Shown piece by piece: positions 18,752-28,200 of a DNA stretch of 64,000 nt. This DNA comes from Cognatishimia sp. 1_MG-2023 (lineage in GTDB: Bacteria; Pseudomonadota; Alphaproteobacteria; Rhodobacterales; Rhodobacteraceae), in the NCBI RefSeq assembly GCF_030548175.1, contig NZ_JAUORX010000006.1:1-64000 (forward strand), read 5' to 3'. Made by a program: the position numbers and the translations under genes. The notes under the pieces are model-generated. The model did not search any database. It was not told the DNA's origin and was given only the letters and a program-made list of their open reading frames with translations. How positions within the stretch are numbered: position 1 is the first letter of the stretch; every line of letters starts with the position of its first letter.

Positions 18752-20506
18752 ATGCCGCGCTTTCTTTTAACTATTCTATTTGCGGTCGTCATGACGACAC
18801 GCGCCGCCTTTGCCCAGCAAGAAGACGCCGTTTGGGTGCAAGTCGAAGCCCAACCAAGTCTTGCACAAGCAAATCGCCAAATCATTAATTATGCCAACCG
18901 GTTACAGGACGTAAACGGTTTTGCACTTGGTGGTGGTTGGTACGGAATTGCCCTTGGCCCATACAATCGCGCCGATGCAGAAACCGTCTTGCGCGCCTAT
19001 CGCCGCGACGGCCTTATTCCGCGCGACGCCTACATTACATTCACCTCATCCTTTGAAAGCCAATTCTGGCCAATCGGTGCGAATCTTTTGAATGTACGGG
19101 TGGAAACACCTGCAGCAGAGCCCCTCGCCCAGCCAGAAGCACAACCCGCTGCACAAATCGCGCCTGAAACTGAAACAATTGTGCCAGACGAAACACCTCG
19201 CGAGGCCCGCGCCAGCGAAGCGCAGCTGACACGCGACGAAAAGAAAGAACTGCAATCCTGGTTGAAATGGGCAGGCTTTTACAATGCCGCGATTGATGGT
19301 TCTTACGGTCGTGGCACCCGCGCCTCTATGTCCGCATGGCAGGCCGCAAACGGCTACGAAACAACTGGCGTTCTAACCACAGCACAGCGCGCAGCCCTAA
19401 AAGGCCAGTACAACGCGGTTCTCGACGGTCTTGGCCTACAATCCGTTTCCAACTTTGACGCGGGCATCGAAATGATGATCCCAACCGAAGTGGTCTCGCT
19501 GAAATCCGCAGAATACCCATTCGTCACATACACTCCGACAGCTGACCTGGATGCACAGGTCGTGATGATCAGCCAAACCGGCGATCAATCCACGCTCTTC
19601 GGCCTGTATGACATCATGCAGACCTTGGACATTGTCCCACTCGAAGGCCCACGCGAACGCAAAGACAACAGCTTTGTTCTGGTCGGCGAAGACGCAGCGC
19701 GCATCAGCCACACCGAAGTCAGCCTGATCCGCGGCGAAATCAAAGGCTTCACTTTGGTCTGGCCATCAGGCGACGAAGAGCGCCGCCGCCGTGTGCTGAC
19801 CGAAATGCGCAGCTCGTTCAACCGGATCGACGGCGTGCTGGACCCATCCGCAGGCTCCAATGCGGTCCAAGACATCGACCTGCTCGCAGGCCTTGAAATC
19901 CGCAAGCCAAAGCTGTCTCGCTCTGGCTTTTACATCGACAACAAAGGCACCGTGATCACTACAGCCGAAGCCGTCGGTAGCTGCCAGCGCATCACTCTAG
20001 ATGACGAATACGATGCGGAATTGGTTGGCGTGAACGATCAACTCGGCGTCGCCGTCCTGCGTCCGCAAACCTCCCTTGCGCCAATCGCAGTGGCGTCATT
20101 TCGCAACTCACAACCGCGCCTGAAATCCGAAGTTGCCGTCGCAGGCTATTCTTTCGGCGGCGTCCTAAGCGCCCCATCCGTTACCTTCGGCACACTCTCT
20201 GACCTACGTGGCCTCGAAGGCGAAGAAACCCTAACGCGTCTCGCCCTCGCGCCCCTCCCAGGTGACGCAGGCGGCCCAGTCTTTGATACAGGCGGCTCAG
20301 TTGTTGGCATGCTGCTTCCAAAAGCAGACGGCACCAGCCGCCAACTACCAGGCGACGTCAGCTTCGCCGCCAGCGGCGACGCCATCCGCGCCCTGCTGAC
20401 CCAAGAAGGCATCACAACAGACGCGGGCGAGTCCCTCGGCATCATGGCCCCCGAAGACCTAACCGCCCTCGCAGGCGACATGACCGTCCTCGTCAGCTGC
20501 TGGTAA
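18752..20506 (+). CDS. Secreted SPOR / peptidoglycan-binding protein with inactive trypsin-like domain
   Basis: A 584-aa protein with a signal peptide (cleavage near AAFA/QQE). Residues about 25-95 look like a SPOR domain (VWVQVEAQPS, GGWYGIALGPYNRADAE), which binds denuded septal glycan. A Pro/Ala/Glu-rich linker follows, then a PG_binding_1 domain (about 155-215; LKWAGFYNAAIDGSYGRGT). After a middle region of unknown type comes a trypsin/HtrA-like fold (about 390-545). In it the three catalytic positions are changed: TTAEAVGSC where TxxHxx is expected, NDQLGVAVL where the Asp stands, and PGDAGGPV in place of GDSGGP. It is probably a wall-bound binding protein and not a peptidase (inference). 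Terminator follows at 20529. Confidence 0.82.
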   Translation: MPRFLLTILFAVVMTTRAAFAQQEDAVWVQVEAQPSLAQANRQIINYANRLQDVNGFALGGGWYGIALGPYNRADAETVLRAYRRDGLIPRDAYITFTSSFESQFWPIGANLLNVRVETPAAEPLAQPEAQPAAQIAPETETIVPDETPREARASEAQLTRDEKKELQSWLKWAGFYNAAIDGSYGRGTRASMSAWQAANGYETTGVLTTAQRAALKGQYNAVLDGLGLQSVSNFDAGIEMMIPTEVVSLKSAEYPFVTYTPTADLDAQVVMISQTGDQSTLFGLYDIMQTLDIVPLEGPRERKDNSFVLVGEDAARISHTEVSLIRGEIKGFTLVWPSGDEERRRRVLTEMRSSFNRIDGVLDPSAGSNAVQDIDLLAGLEIRKPKLSRSGFYIDNKGTVITTAEAVGSCQRITLDDEYDAELVGVNDQLGVAVLRPQTSLAPIAVASFRNSQPRLKSEVAVAGYSFGGVLSAPSVTFGTLSDLRGLEGEETLTRLALAPLPGDAGGPVFDTGGSVVGMLLPKADGTSRQLPGDVSFAASGDAIRALLTQEGITTDAGESLGIMAPEDLTALAGDMTVLVSCW

Positions 20507-20528
20507 GCCAAGCCCCACGAAACAACGA

Positions 20529-20559
20529 AAAGCCCGCTTCATCGAAGCGGGCTTTTTAG
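20529..20559 (+). terminator. Rho-independent terminator
   Basis: A 13-pair stem (AAAAGCCCGCTTC / GAAGCGGGCTTTT) with loop ATC and a TTTTT tail, 22 bases after the SPOR/protease-like gene. The A-run on the left arm also makes it usable for the convergent ArsR gene. Confidence 0.88.
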
Positions 20560-20576
20560 CATCTAACGTAATGGGC

Positions 20577-20903
20577 CTAGCAGCCCTGATCGCCTAAACA
20601 GCAACTCCGCACCGTTGGATGGTTTTGACAGCAATCCGTCAGAATATACCCCATCAATTCTCCTAACGTTTCAAACCGCACATGATACCTGATTTGCTTG
20701 GCTTCCCGCGTTGCACTGACCAAACCAGCCTTGGCCAAAGCTGACAGATGAAAAGAGGCCCGCGACGGCGCCGCATCCGTTTGCGCGCTAATGTCCCCAG
20801 CTGTCATGCCACCCTCTCCGGCGACAACCAACAACCGCAACATCCGCAACCGCGTTTCCCCGGACAATGCCGAAAACGCCTGTAAGGCTTCCGCTTCCTT
20901 CAT
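20577..20903 (-). CDS. ArsR-family transcriptional regulator
   Basis: A 108-aa winged-helix protein: LSGETRLRMLRLLVVAGEGG at the start, the recognition helix in RASFHLSALAKAGLVSATRE, and a wing at KQIRYHVRFETL. The C-terminal tail is Cys-rich (DCCQNHP, RSCCLGDQGC), which could bind a soft metal or arsenite, although the usual ELCVCDL site in the DNA-binding helix is not present. It is divergent from the DUF6428 gene; two dyads of the TTCAA-N6-TTGAA type lie in the 66-base gap, one touching its own start codon. Autorepression is likely (inference). Confidence 0.88.
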   Translation of the reverse strand: MKEAEALQAFSALSGETRLRMLRLLVVAGEGGMTAGDISAQTDAAPSRASFHLSALAKAGLVSATREAKQIRYHVRFETLGELMGYILTDCCQNHPTVRSCCLGDQGC

Positions 20904-20923
20904 ATTTCAATCTTTCTTGAAAT
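20904..20923. promoter_or_regulatory. ArsR-type operator dyad 1
   Basis: ATTTCAA-TCTTTC-TTGAAAT, with perfect 7-base arms and a 6-base spacer, directly next to the arsR start codon. The second dyad at 20953 has the same arms and spacer. Confidence 0.6.
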
Positions 20924-20952
20924 GTAATCGCAATTAAGTTAGCAATTTAATA

Positions 20953-20971
20953 ATTCAAGAATCATTGAAAT
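20953..20971. promoter_or_regulatory. ArsR-type operator dyad 2
   Basis: ATTCAA-GAATCA-TTGAAAT; the arms TTCAA/TTGAA and the 6-base spacer match dyad 1, read in the opposite direction. It overlaps the first possible ATG of the DUF6428 gene, so binding would block that gene's promoter or start. Confidence 0.6.
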
Positions 20972-21449
20972 GAAAGCCCTCCCTATGTCCCTAGAAAACC
21001 TACTGACCCTATTAGGCGAAAAATCCTCAGCCGCGCCCCTCATCTTTTCCACCAAAGACGGCGACATCGGCGGTGGCTATCATGTGACTGAACTGAAGTC
21101 GGCTAAGATCACCAGCATCGACTGCGGCGGCAACGTAGCAGATTGGACCGAAGCCACGTTGCAGCTATTGGATGGTGGCGACGGGACACACATGACTGTC
21201 AGCAAATTCAGCGCAATTCTCAGCCACAGCCTCAAAACCATACCCGCCTTGAAAGACGCCCCACTGTACGCCGAGTACGCGCCACAAAACACACAGCTCT
21301 CGCGCTACGACGTTTCATTGCAGCAGACTGATAATTCAATGGCAGAAATTCGGCTGACTGACATGCAGGCCCTGTGCAAACCGGCCCAAAACCAATCCTG
21401 CGGTCCAAAATGCGGCCCCACTGCACCACAAAAACGCGCCTGCTGCTAA
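20970..21449 (+). CDS. DUF6428-family protein paired with ArsR regulator
   Basis: A 159-aa cytosolic protein that I assign to DUF6428, a family usually found next to an ArsR regulator. Its core is the IFSTKDGDIGGGYHVTELKS segment, and ITSIDCGGNVADWTEATLQL follows; the C-terminus is Cys-rich (QNQSCGPKCGPT, KRACC), which suggests metal or arsenic binding, but no function is established from sequence. The ATG at 20970 overlaps an operator dyad; the ATG at 20985 (MSLENLL) may be the real start, giving 154 aa. Neither has a clear ribosome site. The gene runs straight into the hisG terminator hairpin. Confidence 0.8.
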   Translation: MKALPMSLENLLTLLGEKSSAAPLIFSTKDGDIGGGYHVTELKSAKITSIDCGGNVADWTEATLQLLDGGDGTHMTVSKFSAILSHSLKTIPALKDAPLYAEYAPQNTQLSRYDVSLQQTDNSMAEIRLTDMQALCKPAQNQSCGPKCGPTAPQKRACC

Positions 21450-21450
21450 C

Positions 21451-21479
21451 AAAAAACCCCGCAGCACAATGCTGCGGGG
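21451..21479 (-). terminator. Terminator of the hisS-hisZ-hisG operon
   Basis: On the minus strand a 10-pair stem (CCCCGCAGCA / TGCTGCGGGG on the plus strand, loop CAA) is followed by TTTTTT. It lies 28 bases after the hisG stop codon and two bases after the convergent DUF6428 stop; the plus strand has no T-run. Confidence 0.85.
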
Positions 21480-21507
21480 CTTCCCATATCCAAACTCAAA
21501 CAAGCGC

Positions 21508-22200
21508 TTACAGATCAAGCGTTTCCAAAAGCGTTTCTAACACTTTCCGATCATTCCCTTCCAACGGCGCACGGCGCGCGCGGAACAGGGTCGCTTGGGA
21601 TTTCAGCATCAAACCATCTGACAAAATTTTCAAATGGTTCGCCCGTAGCGTCTCCCCGGTCGAGGTAATATCTGCCACGGCTTCCGCCGTCATGTTCTTG
21701 ATCGTACCTTCGGTTGCGCCTTGGCTATCAACCAGTTGATAATCCGCCACGCCATTTTCGCGCAGGAAATCCCGCACCAAACGGTGATACTTGGTCGCAA
21801 TCCGCATGCGGAAACCATGTTCCTTACGGAACGCAGCTGCCGCGGCATCCAGATCGTCCAGCAGGTCCACATCAACCCAGCACTGCGGCACAGCAATGAT
21901 CAAATCCGCCCGGCCAAAGCCCAGCTCTGCCATGACCTCAACCTGTTGCTCCCAAAGGCCAAGTTTTTCGCGAACCAAATCGGTCCCGGTCACACCCAAA
22001 TGGATACGCCCAGCCGCCAATTCGCGTGGAATCTCACCCGCGCTTAGCAGTACCAATTCAACGCCATCAACACCTTCGACCTTACCCGCATATTCGCGGT
22101 CCGATCCGGTCCGCGCGAGGGAAACCCCACGCTCACCAAACCAGTCAAAGGTCTTTTCCATCAACCGCCCCTTAGAGGGCACACCCAACTTAATTGTCAT
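21508..22200 (-). CDS. hisG: ATP phosphoribosyltransferase, short form
   Basis: A 230-aa HisG that joins ATP and PRPP in the first step of histidine synthesis. It starts with KLGVPSKGRLMEKTFDWF, has LELVLLSAGEIPRELAAGR-type substrate-loop sequence (around residue 50, VELVLLSAGE) and the PRPP loop ATEGTIKNMTAEAVADI plus TSTGETLRANHLKIL. It lacks the C-terminal ACT-like regulatory domain, so it is the short form that needs HisZ. The start overlaps the hisZ stop by four bases. Confidence 0.96.
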   Translation of the reverse strand: MTIKLGVPSKGRLMEKTFDWFGERGVSLARTGSDREYAGKVEGVDGVELVLLSAGEIPRELAAGRIHLGVTGTDLVREKLGLWEQQVEVMAELGFGRADLIIAVPQCWVDVDLLDDLDAAAAAFRKEHGFRMRIATKYHRLVRDFLRENGVADYQLVDSQGATEGTIKNMTAEAVADITSTGETLRANHLKILSDGLMLKSQATLFRARRAPLEGNDRKVLETLLETLDL

Positions 22201-23282
22201 GCGCCTGCCTCCAGTTGCAGAACCACTTCGGGCCGGATCACCGCCCCAACCGCTGGAATTTCATTGCCCTGTCCCAACACGCGGGTCAGCGCATCATAGC
22301 GCCCACCTGTCGCCAAGGGCGGCAGATCAGCCCGCCCTTCGGCATAAAAGCCAAAGACGAAACCGTCGTAATATTCCATATTCGTGCGGCCATAGCTGCC
22401 TTCGAATTCGATCGCATCGACATTCACGCCGCGCTTATCCAGGGCTTCGATCCGGTCCCGCAGGCTTTGCACCGCCGGGCTAATCGCTGGCAGGTCCACT
22501 GCAATATCGCGCAGTTGCTCCAAAGCAAACGGCAAGGTTTCCCGCACGTCTAACAAGGCATCCAGCAATTCAACCTGACCCGCAGAAATCGGCATCGCAC
22601 CAACATCTTCGCGCAGCGCTTCGATCCGGTCAGACACCTCTGCCGGTGTGCGCAATCCAATAAACGGCACACCACTTTGCATAGGTTCATCTTGCGCCAA
22701 CAGCGCTTCGCGGCTTGGCGGCACTTCAACACGCCCCGCAAACCGATCCAACAAAGACCGGAACCGCCGAGGTCGCCAAATGTGCCGCGCCAAAGCCGCC
22801 TTGCGACGCTCTGTTGTCTCAAGCCCCTGAACAGCCGCCTTCAGCAACCCGATATCACCCGTCGACACCCGCACATCCAACGGCGACAGCGCCTCTTGGA
22901 TCAGTGCAAAGACTTCGGCATCCGCCGCCGCTGGGTTGTCACGATCAAAGATCTCATAGCCAACTTGCGTATATTCATTCGCACGCCGCGTATCTTCTTC
23001 TTGGCGTCGAAACACTTCACCAGAATAGGTATAGCGCGCCGGTTCCGCCCCATGCTCCATATGCATCTGCACCACGGGCACGGTGAAATCAGGCCGCAGC
23101 ATCTGCTCGCCCAATAAGCTATCGCTGGTCACATAGGCGCGGGCACGAATGTCTTCGCCATACAAATCCAAAAGCGTTTCCGCAGGCTGCAACAAGGATG
23201 TCTCAGCCACCACCGCCCCCGCCTTTTCAAAAAACGCACGCAGTTCCGCAGCACGGGCGCGGATCAAAGCCTTATCAGACAT
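22197..23282 (-). CDS. hisZ: ATP phosphoribosyltransferase regulatory subunit
   Basis: A 361-aa paralogue of histidyl-tRNA synthetase that lacks tRNA binding and forms a complex with short HisG, giving activity and histidine feedback. Class II-like pieces are visible: LRPDFTVPVVQMHMEHG (motif 2 region), RYTYSGEVFRRQEEDTRRAN, and ATGGRYDALTRVLGQG (motif 3 region). The gene overlaps hisS by one base upstream and hisG by four bases downstream. The order hisS-hisZ-hisG supports the assignment. Confidence 0.94.
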   Translation of the reverse strand: MSDKALIRARAAELRAFFEKAGAVVAETSLLQPAETLLDLYGEDIRARAYVTSDSLLGEQMLRPDFTVPVVQMHMEHGAEPARYTYSGEVFRRQEEDTRRANEYTQVGYEIFDRDNPAAADAEVFALIQEALSPLDVRVSTGDIGLLKAAVQGLETTERRKAALARHIWRPRRFRSLLDRFAGRVEVPPSREALLAQDEPMQSGVPFIGLRTPAEVSDRIEALREDVGAMPISAGQVELLDALLDVRETLPFALEQLRDIAVDLPAISPAVQSLRDRIEALDKRGVNVDAIEFEGSYGRTNMEYYDGFVFGFYAEGRADLPPLATGGRYDALTRVLGQGNEIPAVGAVIRPEVVLQLEAGA

Positions 23283-24778
23283 CAGCTTTGCCCCTCTTGG
23301 CTCGCCAAAATCTCGCGCACCTTCGCGACCAGATCACCGCGACCCACTTCGAATTGGCTTGGGCGTTCTTTCCACTCTTCCAAGGTCGCGCTTTCAGCAA
23401 TCTTCGCCCCAAGGATCAAATCCTTGATCTGAATTACGCCCTTCTCCTTTTCGTCACCACCTTCGATGACCGCAATCGGAGAGTTCCGCTTATCCGCATA
23501 TTTCAGCTGATTGCCAAAGTTCTTGGGGTTACCCAAATAGACCTCAGCCCGAATGCCCGCATTGCGCAGCTCTGCCACCATTTCCTGATAATCCGCCATA
23601 CGCGCCTTATCCATCACGGTCACAACAACTGGCCCCGCCTCAGTGCCACCAATGCGGCCTTTTTCGCGCAACGCCGCCAACAGACGATCCACACCAATCG
23701 ACACACCGGTCGCAGGCACGGCCTGACCGGTGAAACGCTTGACCAGATCGTCATACCGCCCACCACCAGACACGGACCCAAACTGACGCTTGCGCCCCTT
23801 CTCGTCGAATATCTCAAAGGTCAGCTCTGCCTCAAACACCGGACCGGTGTAATAGCCAAGACCACGCACAACAGACGGATCAATCTCAATCCGATCCGCG
23901 CCATAGCCACCAGCCGCCAGCAAATCACCAATCTGCTCAAGCTCTGCGATGCCCTCGGCCCCAACAGCCGAACCACCCACAGCATCCCGCAGATTCGCAA
24001 ATGTCTTTGCCGCATCCGCCGCCTTGGACGTCAAGAACGCCAAAACCGGAGCCGCTTGATCGTCAGACAATCCAACACCGTCGATATACGCACCAGAGGC
24101 ATCCAAACGCCCCTTGCCCAACAGCTCGCGCACGCCGCTTTCGCCAACTTTGTCAAACTTATCAATCGTGCGCAGAACATTGTCCTTGGCTGCCTGATCA
24201 TCGCCAAGACCCATGGCCTCAAGCACACCATTCAAAACCTTGCGGTTGTTGACCCGCACCAGATAATCCCCGCGCGGAATACCAACAGTCTCCAACGTGT
24301 CCGACAACATCGCGCAAATCTCAGCATCCGCCGCAACAGAGGCCGCACCCACAGTATCCGCATCACATTGATAAAATTGACGATACCGCCCCGGACCGGG
24401 CTTTTCATTGCGCCAAACAGGCCCCATCGCATAGCGACGATAAGGCGTGGGCAAATCATTGCGGTGCTGCGCATAAACCCGTGCCAAAGGCGCGGTCAGA
24501 TCATAGCGCAAAGCCATCCAATCGCCCTGCCCGTCGTCATCCGCCTCTTGCCAAGCAAACACACCCTCGTTCGGGCGATCGACATCCGGCAAAAACTTAC
24601 CCAAAGCTTCCACAGTCTCAACCGCAGCGCTCTCCAAGGCGTCAAACCCGTAACGATGATAAACCCCTGCAATTTGATGCAGCATTTCGGTGCGTTCCGT
24701 CACTTCGGTACCGAAATAGTCGCGGAACCCCTTTGGCGTCACTGCCTTAGGGCGCGGGGCTTTTTTCACTTTGGCCAT
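23282..24778 (-). CDS. hisS: Histidine--tRNA ligase
   Basis: A 498-aa class II synthetase that charges tRNA-His. Seen: the motif 1 region [20 protein letters not shown] near the start, motif 2 [19 protein letters not shown] (about 120), the HisRS signature [12 protein letters not shown] (about 305), motif 3 [13 protein letters not shown] (about 365), and a C-terminal anticodon-binding domain ([15 protein letters not shown] onwards). It is longer than the usual 420-430 aa, which is common in alphaproteobacteria. It is the first gene of the hisS-hisZ-hisG operon. Confidence 0.97.
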   Translation of the reverse strand: MAKVKKAPRPKAVTPKGFRDYFGTEVTERTEMLHQIAGVYHRYGFDALESAAVETVEALGKFLPDVDRPNEGVFAWQEADDDGQGDWMALRYDLTAPLARVYAQHRNDLPTPYRRYAMGPVWRNEKPGPGRYRQFYQCDADTVGAASVAADAEICAMLSDTLETVGIPRGDYLVRVNNRKVLNGVLEAMGLGDDQAAKDNVLRTIDKFDKVGESGVRELLGKGRLDASGAYIDGVGLSDDQAAPVLAFLTSKAADAAKTFANLRDAVGGSAVGAEGIAELEQIGDLLAAGGYGADRIEIDPSVVRGLGYYTGPVFEAELTFEIFDEKGRKRQFGSVSGGGRYDDLVKRFTGQAVPATGVSIGVDRLLAALREKGRIGGTEAGPVVVTVMDKARMADYQEMVAELRNAGIRAEVYLGNPKNFGNQLKYADKRNSPIAVIEGGDEKEKGVIQIKDLILGAKIAESATLEEWKERPSQFEVGRGDLVAKVREILASQEGQS

Positions 24779-24871
24779 CGCTCAAGTTTCCTTGGTTAAA
24801 TTACACGGCTCGCACTTACCCCACCCCCATGCTGCAAGCAACCCAAGCCTGCAATCACATGCCAATCAGGC

Positions 24872-24930
24872 CTTTTCTTGATCCAAATACCTTGGGGTGA
24901 ATTGGCGTAGCCAAAAGGGGCAAAGCCCCT
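24872..24930 (-). repeat. Dispersed hairpin-core repeat, copy C
   Basis: The core CTTTTCTTGATCCAAATACC plus TTGGGG (24872-24897) matches copy A in reverse at 24 of 26 bases. It is followed by TTGGC-GTA-GCCAA (24902-24914) and AGGGGC-AAA-GCCCCT (24916-24930). It lies upstream of slyX, not after a gene on the same strand. Confidence 0.75.
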
Positions 24931-24968
24931 CTCTTGACCCACGCGGCAACAAAGCTTACGCCAGCGCC

Positions 24969-25163
24969 ATGGAACACATCGAAGAAAAAATCGCCCACCT
25001 GATCCGCACCGTCGAAGACCTCTCCGACGTGGTTGCCCGTCAAGATGCTGAAATCCAAACCCTAAAACGCCGCGTGAAACTCCTGCTAGAACGCGAAGCC
25101 GGCCGCGAATCCGCAGGCGGCGACTCCGTCACCTTCGGCAACGACCGCCCCCCGCACTACTGA
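24969..25163 (+). CDS. slyX: SlyX-family small coiled-coil protein
   Basis: A 64-aa protein with an N-terminal coiled coil (EEKIAHLIRTVEDLSDVVAR and further heptads to about residue 42) and the C-terminal RPPHY that marks SlyX. The function of SlyX is not known. The frame is open further upstream through a dispersed repeat, so the ATG at 24969 is taken as the start; no clear ribosome site is seen. Confidence 0.82.
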   Translation: MEHIEEKIAHLIRTVEDLSDVVARQDAEIQTLKRRVKLLLEREAGRESAGGDSVTFGNDRPPHY

Positions 25164-25262
25164 TCCGCAAAGCTCTAGCCCTAAGGCAAGCTAAGGCCCG
25201 ACTGAGAAATGTCTGCTTGGAGCCCAAAGCACCAAATTCTGCATTCTAAATGAATGGCAGCT

Positions 25263-28200
25263 TCAATGAAAATCCCGGCTCGGAAACAAACGTTTTGCCT
25301 GGTCGCGGGGATGCATGGCGCGGGTGGGATGGCGCGACTGCTTGGGCGTGTCATCGGCGCGGGGGCCTTCAGTGGTCAGGGCTTCGGGCGCAGGGTGGCC
25401 CAATTCAAAGAGCGTATGCGACATGTCCTGAATGTCCTGTGCGATCAGATGCACGACGATGCCTTCGCGTTGCAGATAGCCCGTCACACGCAAAAGCCGC
25501 GCGCCCATGACGATACGCCGAAACCGTTCATAGACATTGCGCCAGACCACAATATTGCTGACGCCGGTTTCATCCTCAAGCGTCAGGAAAATCACGCCGG
25601 ATGCGGTGCCGGGGCGTTGCCGAGTGATGACAAGGCCGCAGACGCTATAGCGGCCCAACGGAACTTCAGACAAAGACGCATGCGCCGTAAGCCCCGGAAA
25701 TGATGGACGTAGCAATTCCATCGGATGGGCACGAAGAGTCAGGCACGTGGAGACATAGTCTTCCACCACCTCTTCACCCAATTGCATGATAGGCAGGTGC
25801 ACCTGTGGTTCTTGGATGTTTTCCCCGTCAATCGGATCATTAAACAGGGGCAAGGGCTTGGGACTTTGGATGGCTTTGACCTGCCATAATGCGTCGCGTC
25901 GCGTGAGCCCCATATCTGCAAACGCATCGGCCTCAGCTAGACGCGTTAACACATCCGGGCGCAGGCCCGCACGAAGCCACAGCGCCTCTGGATCAGGATA
26001 GCCATTGCCCCGAGCCGCCACGATCCAGCCTGCATCTTCCTCTTTCAACCCTTTGATTTGGCGAAAGCCCAAGCGTAGCGCCAAGGCACCATCGGGGCGG
26101 CGCTCAAGCGTGTTGTCCCATTCGGAATGGTTCACACAAATGGAGCGCGTTTCAACTCCGTGTTCACGGACATCACGCACGATCTGTGCGGGGGCATAAA
26201 ACCCCATGGGTTGGGAGTTCAGTAAGGCACAGGCAAAGATCCCCGGATGGTGGCATTTTAGCCACGCCGAAACATAGGCCAGCATGGCAAAAGCTGCTGC
26301 GTGACTTTCAGGAAAGCCATAATCGGCAAAGCCTTCGATTTGACCAAAGCAGCGTTCGGCCACGTCCTTAGAATATCCATTGTCCAACATTCCAGCGATG
26401 AACTTGTCGCGGTGTTTTCCAATGGTACCCATGCGCCGGAAGGAGGCCAGAGAACGACGCAGATGGTCGGCCTCTTCGGGCGTAAAGCCCGCGCCGACCT
26501 CAGCAATTCTCAGAGCCTGCTCCTGAAAGAGTGGCACACCTAGCGTGCGTTTGGTCACTTCTTCCAGAGCGGGGCCAAAGGGTTCTGCGCTTTCCTGACC
26601 ATTTCGCCGCCGGATATAGGGCTGTACCATATCGCCCTGGATGGGGCCGGGGCGGACAATCGCGACCTCGATCACCAGATCATAAAATTCACGGGGCCTC
26701 ATCCTGGGCAGGAAATTCATCTGCGCCCGGCTTTCAACCTGAAAGACGCCGATCGCATCAGCCCGACAGAGCATGTCATAGGTGGATGTATCGCCCTGGG
26801 GTACCGAGGCTATGCTGTGGCTGATATTGTCGTGTTTCTGCATCAGCGCAAAAGCCTTGCGAATACAGCTCAGCATGCCCAGCCCCAACACATCAACCTT
26901 TAGGATGCCCAGAGCGTCGATATCGTCTTTGTCCCAGCAAATTACGGTACGATCCTCCATCGCGGCATTCTCGATCGGGGCAAGCTCATCAAGCCGCCCG
27001 CGTGTGATAACAAAGCCCCCCACATGCTGTGACAGATGGCGCGGAAAGCCGATGATCTCGCCAATCAGGCGGATGGTTTGCATCAAGCGGCGGTCATTTG
27101 GGTCAAGGCCAAGTTCGCGAATGCGGTCCAGATCAACACCTCCGTTGGTCATGCCCCATATCTGGCTGGATAACCCGGCGGTCACGTCCTGAGACAACCC
27201 CATAACCTTACCCACCTCGCGGATCGCGGCACGGGTACGGAAATGGATTACAGTGGCACACAGTCCGGCGCGGTGGCGGCCATATTTCTGATAAATCCAC
27301 TGGATCACCTCTTCGCGTCGTTCATGCTCAAAATCGACATCAATGTCTGGCGGCTCGCCCCGGTACTTGGACACAAAGCGTTCAAAAACCATAGCGATCA
27401 TGTTCGGGCTGACATCGGTGATGCCCAAGAGGTAACAGAGGATGGAATTGGCAGCAGAACCGCGCCCCTGACATAAAATGCCCTTGGATTTGGCAAAATG
27501 CACAATGTCATGCACGGTCAGGAAATAGGCGGGGAAGTTCAGTTCTTGCACCACGGCCAGCTCTTTTGCCATCAACTCTAAGGCACGCTCTGGCGGGGGC
27601 CCTGAATATCGCCGTTGCAGCCCTTCGCGAGCAAGCCGCTCCAACCGTTCCATTGGCGTTTCACTTTCCGTTTCCTCATGGGGGTAGTCATACGACAGAT
27701 CGCCCAGGTCAAAGCTGCACCTATCAGCGATTTCCAATGTACGGCGCAGCGCCGCCGGGTGATTGTGAAAGACCCGCGCCATATCCAGTCCTGCCTTCAG
27801 GCGGCGTTCCCCATTGGGCAAGGCACGGGTTCCGATCTGATCAATTGTGATATGTTCGCGCATACAGGTCAGCACATCTGCCAACTGCCGGCGGGCAGCG
27901 CGGTGCATTAACACATCGCCAACAGCGACCATCGGGGCCGAGGCCCTTTGCGCTGCCTGCGCGCAGGCGTTCAGGTAGGCCTGATCGCTGCCGTCGTAAC
28001 GGGGGGCAGCCCCCAGAAAGACGTGGCCCGGGAAATGGCGGACAAGAGTACGGATATCCGCTGTGGCGTCTGCCAAATCGCCTTGCGGCAGACCAATCAG
28101 GATCATGCCTTTGCAGGCGGGGAAAAGATCTTTTCTGTAAAGCAGGCATTTTCCTTTCTCGGCTCGACGCTTTCCCAATGTCAAAAGGCGTGTCAGACGT

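Noticed and set aside
23198-24799. 533-codon open frame on the plus strand
   Set aside because: It is the antisense of hisS and the end of hisZ; hisS has full synthetase motifs and the plus frame has none.
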